Part shown: positions 11,707-22,572 of the stretch, in pieces
Layout of the letters: the number at the start of each line of letters is the position of its first letter
How positions within the stretch are numbered: position 1 is the stretch's first letter
Source: Paralithodes platypus
Taxonomy: Eukaryota > Arthropoda > Malacostraca > Decapoda > Lithodidae
Direction of reading: 5' to 3'
Assembly (NCBI GenBank): GCA_032716605.1
Contig: CM064509.1
Span: forward strand, 34,316,544-34,380,543
Length of the DNA: 64,000 nucleotides
Made by a program: the position numbers and the translations under genes
Notes under the pieces: generated by a model
The model's input: the letters and a program-made list of their open reading frames with translations, nothing else
What the model was told of the DNA's origin: nothing
Databases searched by the model: none

Positions 11707-12773
11707 GCCCTTGAAGATCTAAGACGCATTTTGACAGTGTATTGTGGTCATCATTAGACGCTTAGATACAGCAAGCAATCTCTCAAAATCAAACGTGATG
11801 AAGCCATAGAACACTTATCTTCTGATCTAACAACCATTTCCAATTGGGGCAGAGAAAATCTTGTTACTTTCGATGCTTCCAAAACCCAATTTATCCATTT
11901 ATCTACCCGTCAAGAACTCTCAGAGGACTATCCTTTATACTTCAACGATACAAAAATCAACCCCTCATCTTCTCTCAGTATTCTCGGTGTGTCTTTTTCT
12001 TCTGGTCTCTCTTGGAAAGACCATATTACTACTCTTGCTAAAACGGCTTCCCAGAAGCTGGGTGTGCTCAACCGCCTCTGGGAGTTCTTTACCCCTGCAC
12101 AGCTTCTTGCTCTGTACAGGCGCACAGTGCGTCCATGTATTGAGTATTGTTCACACATGTGGGGAGGATCCTCTCACACAGCACTTCAATACAAAGTAGA
12201 AAATAAGCCATTCGTATCTTTAGCTCACGTCCACTCACCGATTCTCTGCAATCTCTCTCTCTTCATCGCAATGTTGCATCTCTCTCGTATTCTATCGTTA
12301 TTACAATAATCAGTGTTCCTCAGAGCTCTCTCAGTGTATACCACCTCCTCTATGTAGGGTACATAGTAGTCGTCTTGCAACACAATCCCACCCCTTCGCT
12401 GTGTAACTCTCCAACCCAAGAGTGAAACGATACTCCCAATCTTTCTTCTATTCGGCAGCTGAGCTCTGGACCTCTCTCTCTAAAATAAATCTTTCCCTCA
12501 TCCTATAACTTAAATTGCTTCAAACTCTGTGTGTCCAGACATTTTGGCTCGAACATTCCTTGATTTTGGCCCTGTCACTCAACTCTGGGGGAGGCACTCG
12601 TCACAGGCATTTTTGCCATATGTCTCTCTCATCCACACAAACAGCTTAGGAAGGATCTATGGGAGTTAACAGTGTAAAGACGGTCTCAATTAACTCTGAC
12701 TTCCATAAATAGGATCGTCTAATAATAGCGAGAAAGCAGAACAGAACTGCATCATCGATCCTCAGAGGGTTAA
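11707..12773. mobile_element. TTAA-type MITE (A/G group) split by a LINE
   Basis: Left part 11707-11772 ('cccttgaagatctaagacgc', 'gacagtgtattgtggtcatc', 'attagacg'). Right part 12641-12773 ('acagcttaggaaggatctat', 'gatcgtctaataatagcgag', 'cagagggttaa', TTAA at 12770). The parts join at ACAGC, which occurs on both sides of the inserted LINE piece. Confidence 0.7.
11773..12640 (+). pseudogene. 5'-truncated jockey-like LINE, C-terminal part of reverse transcriptase (copy J1)
   Basis: Relic of a non-LTR retrotransposon polyprotein, C-terminal to the RT active site. The frame reads through 'WGRENLVTFDASKTQF', 'LGVSFSSGLSWKDHITTLA', 'KLGVLNRLWEFFTPAQLL' and 'RPCIEYCSHMWGGSSHTAL', the conserved post-palm and thumb region of this LINE lineage. 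After about 12180 the frame shifts and stops accumulate, although related words continue at nucleotide level to about 12490. RT motifs A-C are absent. The 3' UTR ('ctctgggggaggcactcgtc', 'ttttgccatatgtctctctc') is shared with the copies at 31.2, 36.3, 37.0 and 48 kb. ACAGC repeats directly at both ends, so this is a short-TSD insertion. Inactive. The jockey-type assignment comes from remembered family resemblance and is not certain at clade level. Confidence 0.8.
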
Positions 12774-12827
12774 CTAAAGTGCGATGACACTATAACTTGT
12801 TTAACCCCTTCAGTGCAATGTAATGTC

Positions 12828-13210
12828 TATATGTCTATTTATTGCCGGACGGCTTACTCCCTTTTATGAAGGTGGCCATACACAAAATGCCCCCAAGCGG
12901 ACCTATCCTCTGTGAAAAGGACAACCCGCGCCAGTTTACTGAAGGACATACATGATTGACCACTCACTTTAGGGTCCGTTTGACTCTGAAGCCTTCTTTG
13001 TATCTTTAGAGCACTTTTGTTCTACAGTGGTGTGCAGCTAGTAATGCCACTAACTTGCTTCACCTTTAGTTAAGCAGTACGGATTTGTATAAAGTTTATT
13101 CCCATAGACAGGTTGCAGACCAAGGCTGATGCGTCTCATCCACTCGGATTTTATATGGTTGTCTCCCCTAGATGGGTTGCCGACTAAGTATAATGAGTGC
13201 CATTCATATC
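12828..13210 (-). mobile_element. SINE-like repeat family H, copy 2
   Basis: The reverse complement matches 58140-58545 along its length: 'cggcaacccatctaggggag', a second similar head unit 'gcaacctgtctatgggaata', 'aatccgtactgcttaac', 'gagtggtcaatcatgtatgt', 'ggtccgcttgggggcatttt', 'gtgtatggccacctt' and 'gtccggcaata' followed by an ATAGA-type tail. Two similar head units of about 70 bp and a simple A-rich tail look like a SINE. No convincing pol III box could be read. Confidence 0.7.
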
Positions 13211-13339
13211 AAGGCTAGGGAAAAGATATAAGAAATAATTTGGTATATTAAATTGATATTGATTCACCTTTCTATCCTTGTATATGATGGGTATATTACC
13301 ACTAATATACCTTTGCATGGGTAGGTTATTATGGACATT

Positions 13340-13560
13340 TTAATTACCCTTTTCATGCCCATAATACTTTACTCTGTATGCCATGCCGCATATTCTATTT
13401 ATATTCAGCTTATTTTTAGACGATTCTTATAATTTTAAGAAGGACCTGTGAGTCAAAAAGTTAATGGAGATAAGACTAGAAGTCCTTTGTAAGCTGCATA
13501 AAATCGTCTTTCATTAGCAAGAACTAAAAGGAAAAGAGGCCATGTTGTTGAAAGGGTTAA
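13340..13560. mobile_element. TTAA-flanked MITE (A/G group), degenerate
   Basis: TTAA at 13340 and 13557. Ends 'ttaattacccttttcatgcc' and 'catgttgttgaaagggttaa'. Internal inverted words are 'tagacgattcttataa' and 'ataaaatcgtctttcattag', with 'aagaaggacctgtgagtca' between them. Confidence 0.65.
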
Positions 13561-13789
13561 CTGGAGTTGGATGGAAATATAAATGCCTTAATTAGTTATC
13601 TTCCTACGTCTTTTATAAATCTTCCTTCTGTAATTAGAATTAGACGAAATCATAACTTCCTTTATACTGGTTGATGAGATATTTGAGAGGTTATTGTTTG
13701 TTATATTTATTTTGTTATTTTCTAAATTATTATTTATTGTAATTGTTTTTCAATGTTCTAGCTATTTCTATTAGTTTACCTCCATAACC
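13561..13789. other. Unassigned AT-rich spacer
   Basis: AT-rich, no frame or repeat recognised. Confidence 0.4.
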
Positions 13790-13833
13790 CATTCAAGCTA
13801 AAGAAAAAGTTTCCCTAGACCCCCCAAAAAAAA

Positions 13834-13864
<31 letters not shown>

Positions 13865-14095
13865 CACAACAACAAAATGCCCCCCAACAGACTTCTCTTC
13901 GAGCGAAATTTCTACTTTTTTTCCGTTTAAATTTTTGGCATAAAGCTTTTTCGGCCCGGTTTCTCCTAATTTGCAGCTCGCCAGGAAAACAAATCTATAT
14001 CTGAAAGCGCAAAACGTCGTATATTCGCCAAACTAACTGATTAACATGTGCTAAAACTGACAAAATCATGAGGGTGGGGTCCAAAAGTGACCAAC
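13790..14095 (+). mobile_element. Family D element, diverged, with poly-A/(CA)n insertion
   Basis: Keeps 'cattcaagctaaag', 'tttccctagaccccccaaa', 'cagctcgccaggaaaac', 'gccaaactaactgatt' and 'catgagggtggggtcc'. An A25/(CA)n run (13828-13868) separates the left third. The GCTCGCTATCG core is reduced to 'gcagctcgccagg'. Confidence 0.55.
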
Positions 14096-14111
14096 CTTAG
14101 ATTAGATTCCG

Positions 14112-14278
14112 TTAACCCTTTGAAGATTATGACCCATTTTGACAGTTTATTCTGGCTACCATATGACTATTTTGCACATTATATGGGTAAAGACTATCTC
14201 GGTTAACCCTCTGACTTCCATACACCCTTCTTAATCTGAATAAAACGGTTTAATAATAGCCAGGAAACAGACATTCTT
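14112..14278. mobile_element. TTAA-type MITE fragment (A/G group)
   Basis: Starts with TTAA (14112) 'ccctttgaagattatgaccc', 'attttgacagtttattctgg'; the second arm is 'ctgaataaaacggtttaata' and 'gccaggaaacagac'. The right terminus is lost at the following CTCGTCGTC array. Confidence 0.6.
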
Positions 14279-14282
14279 CTTT

Positions 14283-14555
14283 CCCTTGTTTCTCCCTCGT
14301 CGTCTTTCTCTCGTCGTCTTTCTCTCGTCGTCTGTCCCTCGTCGTCTGTCCCTCATCGTCTGTCCCTCGTCGTCTTTCTCTCGTCGCCTGTCCCTCGTCG
14401 TTTGTCCCTCGTCGCCTCTCCCTCCTCGTCTATCTGTCGTCGCTTCTCCCTCTTCGTCTCTCCCTAATTGTCGCTCCCTCGTCGTCTCCCTGGTCGTCTC
14501 TCCCTCGTTATTTTTCTCTCCTCTACTCTCCCTCGTCGTCTTTCCCTCGTCAGTC
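14283..14555. repeat. CTCGTCGTC-type minisatellite, about 15-bp unit
   Basis: Units such as 'ctcgtcgtctttctc' and 'cctcgtcgtctgtcc' vary in the last six bases. The 15-base phase keeps both strands open (Arg-Arg-Glu-Thr-rich on minus, Ser-Leu-Val-rich on plus), which explains the 110- and 124-codon frames; neither has other gene features. Confidence 0.85.
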
Positions 14556-14559
14556 CTCT

Positions 14560-15312
14560 CCATCTTCCTAAAGTTTTTATTCTCCTCTAATTGCCTCCTT
14601 AGGCCGCCGTGCCTCCCTATTACTCCTTTTTCCTTGTTTCATGTAGCAACAACATTTTAATTTCTGTGTAATATGAGCTATTAATACCATCTATAGGTCA
14701 TTATTCATCGCAAGCCTTATTTCGAGTATTTAGTCAAACCCAACATTCACTATATAGACAAAACTAAAATAATTCACAGAGAAAGTTAAATGTAGATGTA
14801 GATAGTTAATAACCACATTACTAACAAAATTTCCAATAATCTGCACGGAAAGATAAAACAAAAAAAAATGAAGAAGATTTTTTTTTAGTGTCAATATGAA
14901 TTATTGATACCAGGATTTTGTGTTGAAGTATTAATACCATATTTCATCTTACACTAGTTTGATTTTTCCCCATCCCTTTCCTTTAGAGTTTAGAGGATCA
15001 ATTGTATACAAAATATCGAAAACAGTAAAAATGCACGCCATTTGTGGGCCAAAACAACTTCAAACAAACTAACAACAAAACATAGACAACAAAATGTAAG
15101 ACCACATAACACATTTTTACTCGTCTTCTGCATATGTCCCTATCACTTCAGTACTCTTTGATCTTCCTTCTCCAGGATACTTCGCTTATCCTCACACATC
15201 TCTCAATCTTTTATTTATCACTTTCATGATGCATTGGCAGGACAGATTGATAAAGATGCACCCCTCCCTCTCCTTTGGATATCCATCCCTAGAAACCAAT
15301 CAAGTGGTGCCA
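14560..15312. other. AT-rich stretch without recognised features
   Basis: About 750 bases. Weak duplications ('ttattaataccat', 'tattaataccatattt') only. Confidence 0.5.
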
Positions 15313-15710
15313 GAGTTAAGGGGGAATGTGCGTATGCATTTGCTTATTTATTTATCTGTGTTATTTTCTTAGTTTCCTCCTTAGACCTACATCAAGCTTA
15401 AAATAAAACTCCCAAGACCCCCTTCAAGATAAATTTGTACTGTCCTGACCCTCTTAAACTACAGGCTCGATATCGCTTGCCAAGAAAAAATCGACTCCGA
15501 AGTTGCATGAAAGATCTTATTATTGGCAAAACTAAAATACAATATAAACAAAAAATATAAAGAAATAAAAACATATACAACAATATAAATGGGGCGTAAT
15601 ATCCTAAAATCGCCAAACTAATGGAGCAAACGTCTTAAGATATTAAAATTAATTAGGCTAAACTTGAGGGAGAAAGGTGTCCAGAAAACCCAAACCTCCC
15701 CTTAATCTCA
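15313..15710 (+). mobile_element. Family D element with short internal insertion
   Basis: TTAA next to 'gggggaatgtgcgtat', then 'ttttcttagtttcctcctta', 'gacctacatcaagctt', 'aagataaatttgtact', 'acaggctcgatatcgcttgc', 'atcgactccgaagttgcatg', 'ggggcgtaatatcctaaaat', 'cgccaaactaatggagc' and 'cttgagggagaaaggtgtcc'. The tttttcggtagaaaaatg core is deleted. About 70 bases of AT-rich sequence (about 15531-15590) separate two internal words that are adjacent elsewhere. Confidence 0.7.
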
Positions 15711-16139
15711 TCTCAAGGATTCTGACCTTGTATGCAAACAGGGAGGGAGGGAGGAGGAGAGGTTGGAGTAGCCGGGATAGGGGGAGGGTTATGGAGGGGT
15801 GTGGTGCTTTGACAGGTGTATTTCTTATTCATGTCAATCTCTTAATATCAGGACTGTTGGCGTTCTTTTAGTAACCTCCAACATTTCCTAGACCACGGGA
15901 GTATTAGGCAGTGTGCCAAATTAGCTACTTTTCGCTAGAATTAGAGGTATTTACTTTGATCTAGAGGGCAATTCTTACATCTAGCGACATGAATGCAAGC
16001 GATATTCTGTAGATTTGAGCCATTTTAGAGCGCTAGTGTTGAGATTTAGCCATTATTCTAGCGATTTTCGGCATTTGTTTACTATCTAGTGCACTTGATT
16101 TGGTAACCCTGGTATTACTGTAGGTGAGGCTCATCAATC
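15711..16139. other. Unassigned sequence
   Basis: Includes a GA-rich stretch (15740-15800). 15940-16090 has a weak series of 'tagcgat/tagcgac' words. No gene supported. Confidence 0.4.
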
Positions 16140-16770
16140 TCGATTGCTATATTTTCGCCACCGCCTCCTCCTCTTACCCCACCCCCCTGCCTTACCCCCT
16201 ACCACCACATCCTCCTCTTAACTCCCCCCCCCCCCCCCTGCCTTACCCAATACCACCGCCTCCTCCTCTTACTCCCCTCCCCCTGCCTTACCCAATAACA
16301 CCACCTCCTCCTCTTACCCCCCCCTGCCTTACCCAATACCACCACCTCCTCCTCTTACCCCCCCCCCTTGCCTTACCCAACCCACTCCTCCTCTTACCCC
16401 CACTGCCTTACCCAATACAACCACCTCCTCCTCTTAACCCCCCCTCCTGCCTTACCCACTACCACCACCTCCTCCTCCTAGCCCCCCCCTGCCTTACCCA
16501 ATACCACCACATCCTCCTCTTACCCCTCCCTGCCTTACCCAATACCACCACCTCCTCCTCTTACCCCCCCTCCCCACCTGCCTTACCCAATACCACCACC
16601 TCCTCCTCTTACCCCCCCCCCCCCACCTGCCTTACCCAATACCACCACCTCCTCCTCTTACCCCCCCCCCCACCTGCCTTACCCAATACCACCACCTCCT
16701 CCTCTTACCCCCCCCCCCCCCACCTGCCTTACTGAATACCACTACCTCCTCTATCCTCCCCCCTCCCTGC
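16140..16770. repeat. C-rich minisatellite, about 45-60-bp unit
   Basis: About twelve units of 'taccaccacctcctcctctt', then a C run of 6-16, then 'ctgccttacccaa'. Length differences come from the C runs. It encodes a Pro/Leu-rich 203-codon frame on plus that I reject as a gene. A related C-rich stretch continues to 16832. Confidence 0.92.
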
Positions 16771-16904
16771 CTTGCCCAATGGCTCCACTTCCACCCCCCT
16801 CTGCCTTCCTGACTCCCCCTCCCCCCCCCCCCAGACGAGGCTGCGAGGATTTCACTGTTTCATATTTATGGTGCCGTGATGCTCGACCACAAAAGGTATT
16901 GATA

Positions 16905-17200
16905 CCGTGAATGTGTGTGTGTGTGCGCGTATGCATGTGTGTGTGTGTGTGCGTGCTTTATGTAGGTGTGAATGTGTTTGTATTTGGGTGAAGGTGTGTA
17001 CGGATTGAATGTGTGTCTGTGTGTGTGTGTTTGCTTTATGTAGGAGTGAATGTGTTTGTTTTGGGTGGAGGTGTGTACGGGTTGAATGTGTGTGTGTGTA
17101 CAGTATGTTTGTGTGGTTACGTAGTTTATGTAGGTGTGAATGTCTTTGTATTTGGGTGGAGATAGTATAATGTATGTATACGTGTTCATGTGTGTGTGTA
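16905..17200. repeat. GT-rich minisatellite, about 70-bp unit, 3-4 units
   Basis: Units contain 'ctttatgtaggtgtgaatgt', 'gtttgtatttgggtgaaggt', 'gtgtacggattgaatgtgtg'. Second and third units near 17030 and 17120. The minus strand reads His-Thr-rich frames throughout. Confidence 0.8.
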
Positions 17201-17299
17201 TGTGTGTTAAGTGTCTGCTTGTATGCTACAGTGTCTTGAATTCATACTTACTTAAAACGTAATGACCACTCAAATAGCCTTGGTCAAAACGTATCTATA

Positions 17300-17452
17300 T
17301 TGTGTTTGTGTGTGAATTATGTGTGTGACTAGATCGATGAATGCAAGGGTCGATGTATGCAGTGAGAGAGAGAGAGGGTGAGGGAGAAAGAGAGAGAGAG
17401 AGATTTTTATTTGAGCTTTGTCTATGTGTGTGCATTGTGTGTTTGTGAGTGC

Positions 17453-17486
<34 letters not shown>

Positions 17487-17505
17487 GTGTGTGTGTGTAT
17501 AAGGC
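17300..17505. repeat. (GT)n and (GA)n tracts
   Basis: GT-rich 17305-17335, GA-rich 17360-17402, (TG)n 17420-17500. Simple repeat only. Confidence 0.85.
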
Positions 17506-18487
17506 TTCAACTATTGGACAGACACAGAACCCGGATGTACAGTACAGTCGAGGTCAGGGCAGGTCACAATTTTTATCATAAATTTGTCAGTTTTTAAAGA
17601 CAAAAATAACTACATGGCACTTGAAATAAGCTTTCACATCTGTCTGCCTACTGTAGTGACTTCAAAACCTGGAGAGAAGAAACTTTGTATTGGCATTTAA
17701 TACATTGTGAATCAACAGCACATTCTCGTACCCTCGTTTTTCTCATCCTTCTCTCACTTCTTACATTCTCTACAAGTTTTGTGTTCATCTATCTATTGCC
17801 TGACGCCGTGATCCCCGAAGGGGTGGCCACGAACGAACCGCCCCCATGCACCTCTGTCCCCAGTCAGTCGACGCCCCTCCTCCCAACCATATCTTATACA
17901 CTTACTGTACAGCAGTGGACAGGAATTTCTGGAGGATCTTTAGAGTGACAATTATGAAATAATAAATATATACATACCGTTGAATATAATTTATATTTAA
18001 CTCTCCAACAGTCTTGATATAATCTCAGCTACAAAAACAATCCCTTGATAGTCAAGTTCCAAGGCAAGAGACCCCCCTTAAAGTTAACCAGACGATAAAC
18101 ACACTCCAAAAGAGGATCTGTTTAAAGTCCATTAAGAAAAATCAATAATTTATTATAAAATTACATGACAGACATGCATGCACATGTTAACCCAGGTCAC
18201 TCAAAGGGGGCTGTGGAAACAGAAAGGGTTATTCCCAACACCAACATAGCAGTTATGTGGGAGGCTCCCCCCCCCCCCCCCCCCCCTCCCTGGCTCCAGC
18301 ACCACATTACCACCTACAGAGATTATGAGACTGCTGGAGCAGGACACTGCTCCCAAGTACAGCGCCGGACGTCCTTACTGGCTCCCCGGGTCAACCACCT
18401 TGACATAATGCTAGAAAGTATATCTAATCCATGACCCGATATACTTTCCAGCAGAGATTGCATATTCTAGCCAACACATTGACCCCC
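17506..18487. other. Stretch without recognised genes
   Basis: Poly-C at 18267-18288 and 18482-18508. The 87-codon plus frame at 17685-17948 has a hydrophobic N-terminal half but no family signature, no Met context I trust and no repeat of it elsewhere, so it is not called. Confidence 0.45.
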
Positions 18488-18672
18488 CCCCTGGACCCCC
18501 CCCCCCCCTTTTTAAGATAAATGTACATTTTTCGGTAGAAAGATGTAGAAATTTATCTTGGAGGGGGGTCTAGGAAGTGTTATGTTTAAGCTTGATGAAG
18601 GTCTAGCGAGGAAACTAAAAAATAAATAAATATATAAATAAATAGACCCCAAAAAATAACCACTGTCCCTTT
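18488..18672 (-). mobile_element. Family D element fragment
   Basis: Contains 'aagataaatgtacatttttc', 'ggtagaaagatgtagaaatt', 'tatcttggaggggggtctag', 'aagcttgatgaaggtctagc', 'gaggaaactaaaaaataaat' and 'ataaccactgtccctttaaa'. Only the half distal to the GCTCGC core is present. Two inverted 'gataaat' words at the left suggest a folded break point. Confidence 0.6.
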
Positions 18673-18983
18673 AAAAAGTTGATACTCTATGTCGCTCTCT
18701 TTGATATAAACAAAAGTTAGATTTTCAAATATTTTTTCTTGTTACTTTTTCCTTTTCTTCTATTTGTTATATTTTGATTTTCCTTTTCGGTTCTTACTTC
18801 AATTTGTTTTCTTCTTTTTCATTCTTTGTAATAATATAACTGATAATAATCCAAAACGGATAACTGGTTGAAAGTAACAGGCATGGTCAGAATTACAGAT
18901 TATGTCTATAGGCTACAGTATGCTTTGGCAAGGGTATTTTGCTGACGAAGTATTCAATGTTCTATGTGTGTGTGTGTATGTTT

Positions 18984-19366
18984 TTTTAAGGGAGCCCACC
19001 TCGCTTTTTTTCTCTTTCTCTCCCCCTCTGTTCGGCTTGTAAGCTATCCATTCAGCCCACTGTTTTAAGACGTTTACCCCCATCCAGGTGTCAATATTTT
19101 CCTGGCGAGCGGTAGCGAGCCAGCGTATATATATTTTTGTTTTGACAGCAAGCTAAATTTTTACATTTTTCGATAGAAAAATGTCTCCGGCGAAGCCGGA
19201 TCTCTCCATATAATGCTGGCTCGCTATCGCTCGCCAGTAAGAAATCGACACCTGGATGGGGATAAACGTCTTAAAACAGTTGGCTGAATGGGGCCGAATG
19301 GATACAAGCCAGGGAAAGAGAGAAAATGAGAAAAAGATGAAAAAAACAGCCGGTGACCCCCCTTAA
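18984..19366. mobile_element. Family C foldback element, complete
   Basis: TTAA at 18984 and 19363. Termini 'ttaagggagcccacctcgc' and 'gccggtgaccccccttaa'. Full arms and core, including 'cctggcgagcggtagcgagc', 'ccggcgaagccggatctctc' and 'gctggctcgctatcgctcgc'. 383 bp; non-coding. Confidence 0.88.
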
Positions 19367-19379
19367 AGTTATGATGGTA

Positions 19380-19492
19380 GAAGTGGTTTATATGCACGCG
19401 CGTGTATACATACATGTGTGCCCTATAGTATTCATGAATATGCACGCGCGTGTATACATACATGTGTGCCCTATAGTATTCATGAATAATAT
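19380..19492. repeat. Two-unit 52-bp direct repeat
   Basis: 'atatgcacgcgcgtgtatac' 'atacatgtgtgccctatagt' 'attcatga' occurs twice in tandem, nearly identical. Confidence 0.85.
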
Positions 19493-19584
19493 GCCTGGCA
19501 GCGCGTGTGAACTTGTTTGCAGGGATACGTGTGAAGTTGTGCTATTATATAATACAATACCAGATCAGACATCTTTCCCATCAT

Positions 19585-19762
19585 ATTCTGGCAACTATAA
19601 GGCGATATTATTCAGCTTAGGAAGAATCTCTAGCAATAAAAAGGCTTTAAACTATCTCAACCATCCCTTTTAACTACCACAGATCCTTCCTAAACTGCAG
19701 AATATCGTCTAAATATATCTATGAATACAATATAACACACGTCGCTGGTACTCAAAGGGTTA
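19585..19762. mobile_element. Family A-type MITE, right two-thirds
   Basis: Has 'gcgatattattcagcttagg', 'aagaatctctagcaataaaa', 'cacagatccttcctaaactg', 'atcgtctaaatatatct', 'acacgtcgctggtactcaaa' and 'gggtta'. The left terminus was not found. Confidence 0.6.
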
Positions 19763-20207
19763 TATCATGAGTGTGTCAATGAATGGTATAATATGTGTGA
19801 GAGCTATACCAATGTGAATATTATGCTTATAAGGGCATGGTATGTGTAAGTCAATTGATTTATGTGTTAGTAAATTATTTGTCAGTGAATACATGGCTTG
19901 TGTCATAGCATGTTATTGTCTGCCTAACTGTTAAATACAGTATATGTGAGCGCAATGTGCGCAAATTATTTTGTGTGCGTGTGTGTGAGGGAGAGAATTT
20001 CGTGTACGTGACGGATATGTCTATCAGTGAATAATAATGTTGATGAATGTTAGTCGTGTGAGTGATAATTAAGAATGTGAATATTACAGTATGTTTGTGT
20101 GAGCAATATGTGTGTATGAATAGTGTGTGAAGGAGTATCATTGACACCACCGCGGTACCAGAGCTGCAGCTGATAACAAATTTGGTCAGTGATGTTACTA
20201 TCACTCA
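19763..20207. other. GT-rich unassigned stretch
   Basis: Many tgtgtgag/gtgaatat words without clear unit length. No gene supported. Confidence 0.4.
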
Positions 20208-20440
20208 CCTGACTGCGTTTGTAAATGAATAACTTTATTTTATCCCCTCAGTCCCTACTAACCAATCCTGCCACGGACATTAGTTCCAGGGCAGTAATTC
20301 CCTTTCCAATGTTCCCTTACCCACTCTAAACCACTGTTTGGACACTTGATCCTCAGTGTTTTGGAGGACACAAGCACAGAAGGGGGTGCTGTGTTGATTC
20401 CTTTGTACTCCTTTGTACTCGTCACTCCAACAAAATTTGA
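20208..20440 (+). mobile_element. 5'-truncated CR1-type LINE, 3' end only
   Basis: Begins with the last codons of the RT frame (Leu-Thr-Ala-Phe-Val-Asn-Glu-stop, ctgactgcgtttgtaaatga) and continues through the 3' UTR: 'ttattttatcccctcagtcc', 'gccacggacattagttccag', 'ggcagtaattccctttcca', 'tttggacacttgatcctcag'. It ends in the tandem decamer 'cctttgtactcctttgtact'. The same sequence, inverted, forms the 3' end of the LINE at 24056-27904. Cut-off at the RT C-terminus is typical of 5' truncation during target-primed reverse transcription. Confidence 0.92.
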
Positions 20441-20977
20441 CATAGCCGGCTCCAATATCGTGATCAGCATGTCTACTTCACCACTAGACTTGTGTGTGTG
20501 TTTTTTTTTTTTTTTTTTTTTTTTACGAAGACCACACTATAGAAGTAGAGTTGTGCTTGATATACTGTATTGTTAGATGCAACCCCTTCGATTTTCACCA
20601 CTCGTATCTCCGCCCACTTCTGTGTATCTCAAGCCTGACAAGTTTGCTACAGAGGTTTAGACATCTGGAAAACCAATTGGGCCAAAACTATGGCTCTATC
20701 ACTTTTAATTATGTGTTCTGAGATTAAGTGTCTAGAAAATCAAGCTCATCAGAGTATCGTGAACATATACTTTGGTGCTATATAATGATAATACTAAAAT
20801 GGAGTTTTGTGTGCAGTAGCACGTGATATTGCAAATGTTACATGTTCTGCTTGCGTATGATGATCTCCATGCTTGATTCGATAAAACCTAAGCTATTATA
20901 TGGCTGGGAGGGGTTTGGGAGACAGCAACAGATAGACATTTTGGCTGAGCGAAGACAGTGTATTTGGTAGACAATTT
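20441..20977. other. Unassigned sequence
   Basis: Contains a T25 run (20499-20524). No gene, RNA or repeat recognised. Confidence 0.4.
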
Positions 20978-21180
20978 AAAGGGGGGGGGGGGGGGGCCTG
21001 TAATATAGTAGTAACCGGCCTCCGGCCAGGACATTTTTCTATCGAAAAATGTACACATTTAATTTGAAGGGAGGTCTCGGAGTGTTTTTTGTTAAGCTTG
21101 ATGGAGGTCTAGGGAGGAAACTAAAAGAAATATATAAAATATATAAATAAGCAAATTAATACGCCTATCCCCCCTTAAGT
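20978..21180 (-). mobile_element. Family D element fragment
   Basis: After a G17 run: 'cctgtaatatagtagtaacc', 'ggcctccggccaggacattt', 'ttctatcgaaaaatgtacac', 'ttgaagggaggtctcggagt', 'aagcttgatggaggtctagg', 'gaggaaactaaaagaa' and 'cctatccccccttaag' with TTAA. The GCTCGC-bearing half is lost. Confidence 0.65.
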
Positions 21181-21462
21181 ACCATATGATTACAAGAGTT
21201 CTGTTCAGGTGAGTATGAATTTAAGCTATGTTAAATAATATGGACAATAAAACAACATCTGTGAGTGTATTTATATATTATCCGATTATGTGAGTGCATA
21301 CTTTCATCGTCCCTACGAGGATATGCATTGTAAAATTGTGAATGAGTGTCTATGGGAGTGTAAACGAATGTAATAATAGCATTCGTGTGTTAGTGTGTAT
21401 GCAAAAGCTGGAATGAATGTGTGTGACCGTGGGTGTATTTGTGCACTTGTAAATAAATGAGC

Positions 21463-21868
21463 TTATGTATGACTGCAAGGTATTACGGTAGTGCAGGTAT
21501 GCCTATATGTTATGAGTCCATCAGTGCTATTATGTATGACTGCAAGGTATTACGGTAGTGCAGGTATGCCTATATGTTATGAGTCCATCAGTGCTATTAT
21601 GTATGACTGCAAGGTATTACGGTAGTGCAGGTATGCCTATATGTTATGAGTCCATCAGTGCTATTATGTATGACTGCAATGTATTACGGTAGTGCAGGTA
21701 TGCCTATATGTTATGAGTCCATCAGTGCTATTATGTATGACTGCAAGGTATTACGGTAGTGCAGGTATGCCTATATGTTATGAGTCCATCAGTGCTATTA
21801 TGTATGACTGCAAGGTATTACGGTAGTGCAGGTATGCCTATATTTTATGAGTCCATCAGTGTTATTCA
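21463..21868. repeat. 67-bp tandem repeat, six units
   Basis: Unit is 'tattacggtagtgcaggtat' 'gcctatatgttatgagtcca' 'tcagtgctattatgtatgac' 'tgcaagg'. Starts at 21481, 21548, 21615, 21682, 21749 and 21816, exact 67-base spacing. Units differ by single bases; the last diverges after 'gttattc'. Confidence 0.97.
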
Positions 21869-21941
21869 ATGTACTGTTACTAACAAACAGTTTGTGCCTT
21901 GCATATTATTATATATATTTTCCATTACCAATTGTACACAC

Positions 21942-21951
21942 ACACACACAC

Positions 21952-22030
<79 letters not shown>
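21942..22030. repeat. (CA)n-(TA)n compound microsatellite
   Basis: Nine CA dinucleotides followed by about 38 TA dinucleotides. Confidence 0.95.
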
Positions 22031-22033
<3 letters not shown>

Positions 22034-22256
22034 GTCATAATTTTACGTAGCATGTTAAGCATGGTATATTGCTTGATTACTTTAGTCTGTGTACTTCTTT
22101 AACTTACACAGTGGAATGAATTGGAGATGAGGATTATTTGTAAATTAGTGTACAGTCATGGACGGAAGTTTCTGGGTAATTTGAGTTACACTTACGATAC
22201 ACTGACTAATTTTGATGAACAGCTTGAGCAACTCACTTGCTATTATGTTGTCTTTA

Positions 22257-22466
22257 GTCCGTTCATTCTAGGTTGGGCAGACATCGTAACCTCTAACCTC
22301 TTTAACTCAAAAAGGGCTAGAGCAAATGAGCTGTCAATTTCCACACCTATTCCCTAGCCAAGTCTTCCTATTTCGTAGCAATATTAGCTCGATTACTCTA
22401 GTCCTCTTTGAGCTATGAGAGGTTATAGGTTACGATTTCTGCTCAACCTAGAATGAACAGTCTATA
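22257..22466. mobile_element. MITE family E, copy 2 (well preserved)
   Basis: Inverted ends 'gttcattctaggttgggcag' and 'ctgctcaacctagaatgaac'. Paired inner arms 'cgtaacctctaacctc' / 'gaggttataggttacg' and 'ctcaaaaagggct' / 'agtcctctttgag'. About 210 bp, non-coding. Confidence 0.75.
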
Positions 22467-22572
22467 CAACACTGTGTAGCTGTGGACGTTTAGTATGTGA
22501 TGTTTCGGCAACTTTATTCATGTGACACTTCGAGGCGCTTGTGTATTACCATCTTCACATTCGTAAAGAACA

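Noticed and set aside
14231..14660. Arg/Thr/Glu-rich 110-codon minus frame and 124-codon plus frame
   Set aside because: 15-bp CTCGTCGTC array; both strands open because of the unit, no other evidence.
16124..16735. 203-codon Pro/Leu-rich frame
   Set aside because: C-rich minisatellite; frame maintained by chance spacing of C runs.
17685..17948. 87-codon frame with hydrophobic N-terminal half
   Set aside because: No family signature, no repeat of it elsewhere and no splice or promoter context.
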